In this document: positions 23,701-30,564 of the stretch, in pieces | How the letters are laid out: the number at the start of each line of letters is the position of its first letter | Numbering within the stretch: the first letter of the stretch is position 1 | Virus record (IMG/VR): IMGVR_UViG_3300050821_001542 | Coordinates: 1 to 48,501 of that record | From: a virus | DNA length: 48,501 bases | Reading direction: 5' to 3' (one strand) | Program-made: the position numbers and the translations under genes | Notes under the pieces: generated by a model | The model's database searches: none | Told to the model about the DNA's origin: nothing | What the model saw: the letters and a program-made list of their open reading frames with translations, nothing else

Positions 23701-24356
23701 CTGCCGGCGTTCGGGTAGTACCCCATGCTGTATTGCGTGGCAGGGTTGACCGTGCCGCTGCCGGGTGGCGTCAAGTACGTCCCGGCGTTGCTGAGGAACT
23801 CAGAGCCGTTTCCGGTGTTGATGGGAAGAACGTGCGAGGAATCCGTGCTCACGTGAATGATGGGCGTGGTCGTCGGATTGACCACGTTGCCCTGAAAGCC
23901 TCCGTCGGTTGCCACTGACACCGCACTCACCCCGCCGGGGGAGGTGCCGTTCTTGCCCAACTCCTGTGCGATCTCGGTCAGCTTATCCAGCCCGTTCTCA
24001 ATCGACTTCTGCGGCGTAGGCATGTTGTCGGTGAACACCGTGGTCTGCGTGAGCGGAGTGGTACGCGAGACGACTAGCGTCTGCGTGTTGGGGCACGCGG
24101 AGTTTAGCGTGACGCTGCCCCCGTTGTCGTAGTTGTTATTGACCGGCTTGACGGCGTAGGCGCTCGATGGCAGGACGACGCTGTTCTGGGTCACCGTGAT
24201 CGCATTGGCCGCGCTGACAGAGAACGTGAAAGGATACGGGCCTACGCTGCCCGTGCAAGTGAAGGTCACGCTCGTGGCTTGGCTGACGACCGTGGCATGG
24301 GCAGAGGCCGCGAGTACGAGGGTGGCGAGTGCAGCGATCTTCGAGAAGAGACGCAT
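20712..24356 (-). CDS. Giant tail-fibre protein with T7 gp17-like N-domain behind a signal peptide, 1214 aa
   Basis: The ATG at 24356 is placed nine bases after AGG; an ATG two codons upstream (24362) is the alternative. Residues 1-21 are a Sec signal (MRLFSKIAALATLVLAASAHA). Next, to ~residue 140, comes a domain patterned like the N-terminal virion anchor of T7 tail fibre gp17: FTFSVSAANAITVTQN, LVVSRTTPLTQTTVF, then the helix IENGLDKLTEIAQELG. The rest is Gly/Ser/Thr-rich beta-repeat fibre with TGTFGTALTVGG-type repeats near the end. The gp17-like part would attach to the tail; the signal peptide ahead of it is unexpected. Confidence 0.75.
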   Translation of the reverse strand: MRLFSKIAALATLVLAASAHATVVSQATSVTFTCTGSVGPYPFTFSVSAANAITVTQNSVVLPSSAYAVKPVNNNYDNGGSVTLNSACPNTQTLVVSRTTPLTQTTVFTDNMPTPQKSIENGLDKLTEIAQELGKNGTSPGGVSAVSVATDGGFQGNVVNPTTTPIIHVSTDSSHVLPINTGNGSEFLSNAGTYLTPPGSGTVNPATQYSMGYYPNAGSTTTVGGDSSVTTDGSGNFTAKSGTFTGTGTQVTLPATSGGLPSPTSGKASINTDASAIANLSQDGGAYSPIASYLTFASPPPIGNTTAIPYSATSGNRASNLNYTPGSTGYFGGGGFGNIAAFNDATWANGNPSLSGYFSLGQSSGKAGGQTSNNYFVEGKYDTLQFWATNYATAGGKAALSGYFTCSGVGDCLNHDEYFAMSGDCMWASDQCGQHEYQYGGEGPIPTLTLSTHTSSPDTLTFSGISCGGFNIAGQKCFPGPGEWITGNTATTGEFNGASTAFSVGAVTWINQLSTTGATLPTTSVYGYSTSTTVNTNTSFGTPVAETITFSGGSGSFTSGGGDSVCVVGNGTQGFVEESVTTSATGSSPTQTIHLPLVFPIVGNVYVSKGHCYIIGFDTNLSLNGQHTAYIGLPSVDGTNLPYTTEAFGNTDAFPIPQTGLEPETTDGTSNAAFHLFQAARIWYNNTSTCNTYEQCLVSTVVAPSGITYTGSMTLLNPHLDKTIHNIKFNYQNCDTPSVQGCSAWVLGAGGQGFASTSSLLNMFNNNGLGLYYNPSTGARTGVDPPNLIDANSGSTSAPGVFNDDIYQESAPHGSLFEIQNHLGSWQHTYGIITEDAGGSDLIQDYQNDEFHITNGGLRVQQVIHADGGCVGCGSSGISGLTAGYIPKAGSATTITANSHLDDGVTTSSTITDSESFTVGTGGTPVLSAVPGTGVVLNQQLSGTDSFQLQGNYPTVGMLINNQAAGGAAYDITAANDGVIYFGKHGVAWTTAITNAYISQPSTYVYGWSSGAGGPGSSTPDTGLSRDSAGKVDVGNGSAGDTSGTLKAATGTFGTALTVGGNNVCQSTGTNCPASGMVYPGAGVPKSTGSAWGTSYSVTGGGAFVATASGALNNGHLASWVTSGGGDDVTDSGVTASNVFSLRGTVTFTTATTDSATITGVTSSSNCVFSPTNSTAAAATTIAYISAVSANTVTFTHVGTTASGGTENIACTVN

Positions 24357-24388
24357 TGGCATTTACCTGTACTCGTAGAGGATGACCG

Positions 24389-25636
24389 CTAGTTTGCCCC
24401 AGAGAGCGTGCATACGCTTCCAGCAAGAAAGTCAGGGCCGGTCGCGGGGTACAACTTGATGCTTGTAATTGCGGCTGTGTTTCTCCATTGGCCATGAAAA
24501 CTCTGCGTCAAAATCTCCCCGCCGGTGTTGATGTTGCTGCGTTCTCCCTGCGAGACCCACGTTTTGAAAAATGAGGTGTTGGCATAGTCGTCGAATACTG
24601 CATCAAGTTGAGCGAAAGAATTCGCCTGATCGCTTGCGGCGGTCGCGTTGCCGATGTCTCCATTGGCTCCAGCGGTAATGGAGCCGTTGGACGATGAGTA
24701 GCTTGAGCCTGCCCCGTACCCGCCGAACACATACCCATAGTCGTAGTTGTTCCCTGTATCGCCGTTGATCTGGAAGAAGATGTCGTCGTAAGCCTGGGCA
24801 ACGTTAGTTCTCAGATGGCACGAGAGCTTGAGGTGTGGGAATGGCGTCGCTGGGATGCTGGTGAAGGTGATGTTGGTCGTCGTACTGCCTGACACGGTTA
24901 TCTGCGCGATCTGATTGCCACAGATCGAACCCAGCGTGCAGGTCTGCCCGTTGACCGTAGTGGAGGCATTCGATGCTGCCGCTCCAATTGTGTTCGTGCT
25001 AACCGTAACCGGCGAGGAACCGTTGAATGTGGCTCCGCTCGCCGCCCCAGAGCCACTATTGTTGAACGTCACCGCCTGCCCGGTAGAACCGCCGCTGCCA
25101 CTTCCCGATGCCACGCTCGGACTCGACTTGAATATCAGGTCGAGGGTGATCTGCGCCGAGTTGACGCTGTTGCCGGTGATCGCCACAGTCAATGCGCTGC
25201 GCACCACAGGGCGTCCGGTCGTGGCGCTCGTGATCGAGGTAAGCTGCGCTGCGCTCGCGCTGCCGTTTGATGTCAGCAGCCCCAAGTCCAGAGCGAAGCC
25301 GTCCGCGTCGGTGATCGTGACCGTGTAGTTCGCCGTTGGCTCCGTAGTGCCCGGCGTTTGCCCAACCTGATAGAGCACGTATCCGGTCAAGTTGTAGGCG
25401 TTCAGGATGCCGCCCACGGGGTAGGAGCCGGTCAACGGGATGCTCGTCGAGGGGTAGGTGTGCGCCGAGGCGTCCGCCGTGCAGGTCAGGGTGATGATGA
25501 CCGTCTCAGCGTCAGGCACGCGGCTGTTGGCGTTCTGCGTGCTGGTCACGTTGCTGACCTTGCAGGTGCCAGCAGCCCACACGGACGCAGGCAGCATCAG
25601 CATCCCAGCTAGGAGTGCGAGAATCTTTCGTTTCAT
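24389..25636 (-). CDS. Exported fibre-type protein, 415 aa
   Basis: ATG 25636 has GAGGAAA at the right distance and starts a clear Sec signal MKRKILALLAGMLMLPASVWA. The mature protein is beta-rich and Ser/Thr/Gly/Asn-rich, with a low-complexity hinge near the middle (SGSGSGGSTGQAVTFNNSGS) and a C-terminal globular part. That part (DDIFFQINGDTGNNYDYGYV, WVSQGERSNINTG, IKLYPATGPDFLAGS) resembles carbohydrate-binding receptor domains of phage fibres. It lies just upstream of the gp17-like gene in the same unit. Confidence 0.65.
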   Translation of the reverse strand: MKRKILALLAGMLMLPASVWAAGTCKVSNVTSTQNANSRVPDAETVIITLTCTADASAHTYPSTSIPLTGSYPVGGILNAYNLTGYVLYQVGQTPGTTEPTANYTVTITDADGFALDLGLLTSNGSASAAQLTSITSATTGRPVVRSALTVAITGNSVNSAQITLDLIFKSSPSVASGSGSGGSTGQAVTFNNSGSGAASGATFNGSSPVTVSTNTIGAAASNASTTVNGQTCTLGSICGNQIAQITVSGSTTTNITFTSIPATPFPHLKLSCHLRTNVAQAYDDIFFQINGDTGNNYDYGYVFGGYGAGSSYSSSNGSITAGANGDIGNATAASDQANSFAQLDAVFDDYANTSFFKTWVSQGERSNINTGGEILTQSFHGQWRNTAAITSIKLYPATGPDFLAGSVCTLSGAN

Positions 25637-25650
25637 AAGTTTCCTCACGG

Positions 25651-26907
25651 TCAGAATTTTACCCCCCACTCCGAGAACTGTTCGAGATTCTTTTTCAGCC
25701 CGTCCACGGAGCCTATACAGCACTCCACCCCAATGCCCTTGATCTGCTCGGCGATCTCCTGCGCCTCGGCAAAGCAGGCGTCCAGCGACTCTCCGGTGGT
25801 GACCACGGAAGCGAAGCCGGGCGTGTCTGACTTCTGCGGCATGATCCAGAGTTCGTCTCCGAACATGGTAGCGTAGCGGAACTTGATCTGCTCGCGGTAT
25901 TTATCCGGGAACTCGACCAGCAGCGGGTTATTGATCGACCACTTCGACTCGACGATGAACTGCGCGCCGTACTTGCCAGAGAACTTTGGCTCGACCAGTT
26001 TTCCGTCCGCTCCCTGCCGCATGATCTCGGCGAGGTTCGAGATCATGTTCAGTTGCAGCTCGAATGGAGGCGACCCTCCCCGGCAGCATGGGTCGCACAG
26101 GTACGTCGTATCGCCACCCATGCGGGACTCCAGCGAGAGCATCTGGCGGTACTCATACTTTTCGAGCGTCGGAGCCAGAGCCTCGTAGATGCTCACCAGG
26201 TCCTCCGGCATCTTTGCCCAGGGCTTCGCCACGCAGATGTAGCCCTCGTCCTTCTTCTCCGTGCCTAACAGGGCCATTGCCGGAAACTTTCCGTCCACCG
26301 AGTACGTATCAATGGCAATGTCGAGCGTTTCGGGCAGGTCGTCCTCGACGATGAACTCCATCTGCTCCGCCGCCGGCCCCAGCTCCGCGGCAAACTTGTC
26401 CAGACGGTTCTTCGAGCCTTCGTAGCCCTCGACGGGAAATGTCTCGGTGTCGTTACGGGTCAGGCTGATCTTCACCCACACCTTGTCCTCGCGGCCCTTG
26501 AGGTACTTCCGCAAGGCTGTCATGCCCTGCACCACTTCGTAGGGAGCCTGCGGGATGCCCAGCGTCTTGAAGTATGCCTTGGCCTCCGTGCGGGCCGTCT
26601 CCAGTTCGTCTCCGTTGCGCGCGCCCCACACGCGCTTGCCTTTGTCGGCGAGATATTCCTGCAAGGGGCCGTTGTGCAGGTCGGGGAACACGAACAGGTC
26701 AACCTCGTCGATAATGCTCCAGATGTCTTTCACCCGCTCGTACTCAGGGAAGCCCTCGCCGATCTCCGTCTTGGCGCTGGAGGGGAAGTCCGCCACCCAC
26801 GGGGAGGTGTAATAGACCTTGCCGAAGCTGCGCGAAAGCGTGCGTGCCAGTTCTGCGAACAGGCCGTTGTCCACGATGCACACGCTCTTGCTCTTGGGGT
26901 CGTCCAC
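25651..26907 (-). CDS. ATP-grasp enzyme (GARS/carboxylate-amine-ligase-like)
   Basis: GTG 26907 is preferred (GAGGA upstream, TAGTG overlap with the mini-gene before it); 418 residues. The N-terminal domain (~8-105) is a Rossmann-like pre-ATP-grasp fold (SVCIVDNGLFAELARTLSRS, DLFVFPDLHNGPLQEYL). The ATP-grasp part follows: TEAKAYFKTLGIPQAPYEVV, the ATP-lysine strand VWVKI (~K147), FIVEDDLPETLDIAIDTYSV, and CCRGGSPPFELQLNMISNLAEI near the active-site end. ATP-grasp enzymes join a carboxylate to an amine or thiol via acyl phosphate. In this operon the substrate might be a virion protein or cell-wall precursor; unknown. Confidence 0.7.
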   Translation of the reverse strand: MDDPKSKSVCIVDNGLFAELARTLSRSFGKVYYTSPWVADFPSSAKTEIGEGFPEYERVKDIWSIIDEVDLFVFPDLHNGPLQEYLADKGKRVWGARNGDELETARTEAKAYFKTLGIPQAPYEVVQGMTALRKYLKGREDKVWVKISLTRNDTETFPVEGYEGSKNRLDKFAAELGPAAEQMEFIVEDDLPETLDIAIDTYSVDGKFPAMALLGTEKKDEGYICVAKPWAKMPEDLVSIYEALAPTLEKYEYRQMLSLESRMGGDTTYLCDPCCRGGSPPFELQLNMISNLAEIMRQGADGKLVEPKFSGKYGAQFIVESKWSINNPLLVEFPDKYREQIKFRYATMFGDELWIMPQKSDTPGFASVVTTGESLDACFAEAQEIAEQIKGIGVECCIGSVDGLKKNLEQFSEWGVKF

Positions 26908-27008
26908 TATTCCTCGATTCCCAACTCGGCGCAGATGCACGCCCAGATGTGCGTCCAAGAGTCGCATCCGCCAACGTCGATCCTGTCGTATACGTTCACC
27001 GTCCGCAT
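26907..27008 (-). CDS. 33-residue mini-gene
   Basis: ATG 27008 has GGAGATGAC directly upstream, one base after the preceding stop, and its TAG overlaps the ATP-grasp GTG (TAGTG). The peptide MRTVNVYDRIDVGGCDSWTH continues with Trp/Cys residues (IWACICAELGIEE). The spacing is that of a genuine coupled gene. Confidence 0.5.
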   Translation of the reverse strand: MRTVNVYDRIDVGGCDSWTHIWACICAELGIEE

Positions 27009-27009
27009 G

Positions 27010-30000
27010 TCATCTCCTGATCGAAAACTTCTTTGTCGCGCTGCGCTTGGTCATGCCGGGGAGAGTCTGCGGCTTAGTCGATGCTCCGCCTGATGCGCCT
27101 TCGTGGATTGTAGGCGACCCCATAGAATCCGCCGCGAGTTCCAGTAGATCGCGGTACGAGTATTCGTGGTCGGGATCGGTGAGCGCCTGCGTTACCGTCT
27201 CGACGGCGCTGACTCCGGTGATCGGTACTACGCGCCCAGCGGCGTACTCGCCCTGCTTCTCGGCCTTCTTCGGGCCGCTGTCGCTGCGCTTGTAGATTGG
27301 CCTTCCGGTCTCGTCCTTATTGAACGCCAGCCCCATCCCAGCACCCAGTAGCGGAGCCGCCTTGCTGACGACGAACTCCGCCGTGCCTGCAATCGGCGAG
27401 TCGCTCGCGACTCGCTTTGCCAGCGTCATCGCGTCCTTCGGAGCGCCTGCAAAGAACCAGTCCGCGTACATCTCTTTGCCGTGCTCGTCAGTGCCGAGGT
27501 AGACGCGATCCATGTTCTTCGTGTCCGAGGGATCATACTTGCCGCCGATGGCGATGCTCATGGCGGCGGTCATGGCGATGCCCGTGGCAAACGACTTTGC
27601 CCAGAACATCCGCGCAGCAGCTCCAGCAGGGCCGCCCTCGAATGCGTACTTCCCGGTGAGCACATTGGAGAATGTCCAATCCGGGGCTAGCAAGAAGAGG
27701 CGGCTCACGTCGCGCACCGTTTTTCCGGTTCCAAGCACGTCCCAGTTCAGGCCACCGTAGGCCGAGTTGACTTCCTTGGCGATGGAACGCCGCGTGGCGA
27801 AGATTTCCTCGTTCGTGGCCTCTGGGTGCTTCGAGCGCCACGCTGCTTCTTTCAGTGAGGCGTCCATCACCTTGAACTTGCGCTGCACCACGTCGAAGGT
27901 GAACTCCGTGGTGGCCTTGAACGCCGCGTCTACCTGCTTGACCACAGGCGCGTTGGCGAGCTTGTCGAAGCCCGTAGGGATGCTCGACTTGCTCAGGCCC
28001 TCATATGCCTCGTAGGGCGTCTGCGTCTTGGCTGTGGTGAGGCCGTCTGCTGCCCACTCGCGCTCCGCCGAAGCGAACTCCGGGGACTTCAGGTCGGACG
28101 CCATCGCCTTCGTGAACTCGGTCAGCCCCATGTTGTTGAACGCGGTGATGCCGAGCGCCTTGACGTGGAACAGCGACAGTCCCAGTTCCAGCCCTTTGAC
28201 GTAGCCCTGCGACTTCAGCAGCGGTGCCAGCTTCGTGCCCGCCAAGCCCTGCTCGAACAGCGGGCGCATGGCGTCGGCAACTTCCTTCGGCACGTAGAAG
28301 GACTGCTCGCGGGCCTGCAACGCGCGCTGGCCGGGTGCCATCTCCACCCAGCCGTCCGGGTGGCCGTCCTGCGTGCCGTATTTGCCGAGGTCGGTGTTCT
28401 TCAGTTCGGTCGCCAGCAGCTTCGTCGCCGCCACGGTCGCGTGGCGGTCTCCGTACACCGATAGCGCATCGACGGCGTTCACCGTGCGGGCGTCGAGCCT
28501 GCCGGTCTTGAGCGCGTCGAGGATCGTAGGGTAGGCACGCTCTTTGGCGAACGGCGTGCTCTTGGCCATGATCGCGCTGCCCGTGCCCTTCGGCTGCTCG
28601 CCTTCGAGAATCCGCGTGAGGATGTGGGGCGAGTAGTGCGACGGGTCAATGCTCGACTCCATGAAGCCGAGTTGCCTGCCTTCGTCGAGCGCGGCGGTAT
28701 AGTAGGCGGTCAACCGCTGGTCGGCCTCCAGCAGTTCAGGCGAGGGATTTATGGCCCGCTCGATGGACGGGATCAGCCCCTTCAGGCGTTCCGAGTCGCC
28801 GTTGCGAATCTGCTCCAGATCGGCGGCCAACTTGTCGGGCGTGCCTTTGTAGTCCCGCAGGATGCTCAGGGCCTCCTGGTCGCGGTAGTCGGGGATCAGC
28901 CGCTTGATCTCGTCCCGCAGTTGCGTGGTCGCCGCGATGCGGGTGTCCCGCTGGCCCGCAAACAGCGTCCGCAGCACCTCCCGGCCGTAGCCCTTGCTGG
29001 CGAGTCCAGCCTTGATCTTATTCAGCCCCTCGCGGGCGGCTGCGAGGCGCTGGGCGTTCTGCGGCGCTACGTTGGCGATGGTCGGGTCGCCCTCCGCCAG
29101 AGAACGCGCCTGCGCCCTCTGGCGCGCAGCCTGATAGTCCTCCGCGTGGAGTTCGGCCTGCTTGTCGCCGTCCTGCTCCTGTAGCCACAGTTCGTGCGTG
29201 TCAGGCTCGTTGTCCTTCATCCACTTGCGGGCTTCCATGCGGGAGAGGAACTTGCCGTCCGGGGTGACGAAGCCCCGGCCTGACTTCATGGCGGAGCGGT
29301 CGTACAGGTCGTTGATCGAGAGGGGCTTTTCCTCGCCTTCCTCGGATGTTCCACGTGGAACATCGCCCGATTCGATGGCCTGAGACTTCAGTTCCCACGC
29401 CTTATCAATCACTTCCTGCTCGTGGATAGCCGGATTGTCCAGCACGTCGTCAGCCTTCGTGGGGTCGGCCTCAAGCTGCTCCAGCGACACGGGTTTCTTC
29501 GCCAGCACGCGCTCGGCCACGTCCGCGTGGCTCTCGTCCTCGTCACCTTCGATGAAGCCCGCTCCGAAGCCGTGCTGCACCTCAATCGCGGGCCTGAGTC
29601 CCGGCGGGGCGTCAGGCTTTACCGGGGGCTGCGCGGCGAGCCGTGTGGCCGTCTCCTCCGGCGTGGTGCCGTCCTTGGCGTACACGTCCATCGTGGCCTG
29701 CTGTGCCTCTCCCTTGCGCAGTGGCAGGCCGTGGGCGATGAGGTTCAGTGGGATGATGAGCGCGGCGTTGCCTGCAAAGTCTTGGGCGCTGGGCAGCTTG
29801 CCGTCGAGCAGGTCGGCAGCGGTCGTCAGGGCCGTCGCCTGGTACAGTCCCTTGACCGCTGTGGCAGCAGGGCCAGCCAACTTGCCCACGGGCAGCCCGC
29901 CAGCCAACTCCGTCGCAGCGCCCGTCACCGCGCCCTTGGTTGCAGCCCACGTCACTGCCCCGGCGCGCCGCAGCAGGTCAGGAAAGTCCTTCACGTCCCC

Positions 30001-30564
30001 GTTCTTGATGCCCTGTACCAGCACTTCACGCAAAGCAGCCGGCAGAGCAAACCCGCCCGCCGCCGCACCGAGTCCCGCACCGGTGATGTTGCCCGCGATC
30101 GGCACCTCCGACCCGGCGGCTCCGCCCGCCGCACCCCCCGCCAGTCCGCCGGCAATGTAGAACGGGAGGTCAGCCACCATCTCCGTCACGCCCGACACGA
30201 ACTTGTCGAGCAGGCCGGGGTTGCGAATCTCCTCCGGCATAGCCTCGCGGTGATGCAGGCCGAAGATGGACTCTTCCCACCCCACCTTCACGTCGTTCTC
30301 GATGGTTGGGTCAAGATCCATCGAATCGTAGTCTCCTCCGATGGAGCGGAGTTGCGTGTCGATCTCGTCCCGGTTCTGGTACGCCGTACCGGGGTCGATC
30401 TTCAGCATGTTGCCGTGGACGCCTGCCTGCCACGCATCCTGTCCGGTGTTGGGAGGGAGTGTTCCACGTGGAACACTGGCCGGGGTCACCGTCTGCCAGT
30501 CGTCCGGCTGGACAGTCTCCCAATCGGTCGGGTCGGCTACTGCGGAGGCTTGCCGGGGTGCCAT
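27010..30564 (-). CDS. Large internal virion / DNA-ejection protein, 1184 aa
   Basis: ATG 30564 has GGAGGGAAGAC upstream. Residues ~120-260 carry Gly/Ala-rich membrane-seeking segments (FYIAGGLAGGAAGGAAGSEV, GAGLGAAAGGFALPAALREV). The middle is highly charged and helical. The C-terminal third contains MFWAKSFATGIAMTAAMSIA and a long soluble tail. Size, position after the tail-tube and internal-core genes, and hydrophobic patches fit ejectosome proteins such as T7 gp15/gp16. No transglycosylase motif seen. Two 20-bp palindromes are embedded in the gene (29345-29364, 30458-30477), both encoding VPRGT. Confidence 0.7.
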   Translation of the reverse strand: MAPRQASAVADPTDWETVQPDDWQTVTPASVPRGTLPPNTGQDAWQAGVHGNMLKIDPGTAYQNRDEIDTQLRSIGGDYDSMDLDPTIENDVKVGWEESIFGLHHREAMPEEIRNPGLLDKFVSGVTEMVADLPFYIAGGLAGGAAGGAAGSEVPIAGNITGAGLGAAAGGFALPAALREVLVQGIKNGDVKDFPDLLRRAGAVTWAATKGAVTGAATELAGGLPVGKLAGPAATAVKGLYQATALTTAADLLDGKLPSAQDFAGNAALIIPLNLIAHGLPLRKGEAQQATMDVYAKDGTTPEETATRLAAQPPVKPDAPPGLRPAIEVQHGFGAGFIEGDEDESHADVAERVLAKKPVSLEQLEADPTKADDVLDNPAIHEQEVIDKAWELKSQAIESGDVPRGTSEEGEEKPLSINDLYDRSAMKSGRGFVTPDGKFLSRMEARKWMKDNEPDTHELWLQEQDGDKQAELHAEDYQAARQRAQARSLAEGDPTIANVAPQNAQRLAAAREGLNKIKAGLASKGYGREVLRTLFAGQRDTRIAATTQLRDEIKRLIPDYRDQEALSILRDYKGTPDKLAADLEQIRNGDSERLKGLIPSIERAINPSPELLEADQRLTAYYTAALDEGRQLGFMESSIDPSHYSPHILTRILEGEQPKGTGSAIMAKSTPFAKERAYPTILDALKTGRLDARTVNAVDALSVYGDRHATVAATKLLATELKNTDLGKYGTQDGHPDGWVEMAPGQRALQAREQSFYVPKEVADAMRPLFEQGLAGTKLAPLLKSQGYVKGLELGLSLFHVKALGITAFNNMGLTEFTKAMASDLKSPEFASAEREWAADGLTTAKTQTPYEAYEGLSKSSIPTGFDKLANAPVVKQVDAAFKATTEFTFDVVQRKFKVMDASLKEAAWRSKHPEATNEEIFATRRSIAKEVNSAYGGLNWDVLGTGKTVRDVSRLFLLAPDWTFSNVLTGKYAFEGGPAGAAARMFWAKSFATGIAMTAAMSIAIGGKYDPSDTKNMDRVYLGTDEHGKEMYADWFFAGAPKDAMTLAKRVASDSPIAGTAEFVVSKAAPLLGAGMGLAFNKDETGRPIYKRSDSGPKKAEKQGEYAAGRVVPITGVSAVETVTQALTDPDHEYSYRDLLELAADSMGSPTIHEGASGGASTKPQTLPGMTKRSATKKFSIRR
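29345..29364. promoter_or_regulatory. parS-like 20-bp perfect palindrome, copy 1
   Basis: GATGTTCCACGTGGAACATC is a perfect palindrome. Its 16-bp core TGTTCCACGTGGAACA (29347-29362) differs from the bacterial parS consensus TGTTTCACGTGAAACA by one symmetric base pair, a change known in natural parS sites of some bacteria. It encodes DVPRGT in the host gene. Confidence 0.6.
30458..30477. promoter_or_regulatory. parS-like 20-bp perfect palindrome, copy 2
   Basis: AGTGTTCCACGTGGAACACT, again a perfect 20-bp palindrome with the identical 16-bp core at 30460-30475, 1113 bases from copy 1. Codon phase is the same (SVPRGT). Flanking bases differ from copy 1 yet keep the symmetry. Confidence 0.6.
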
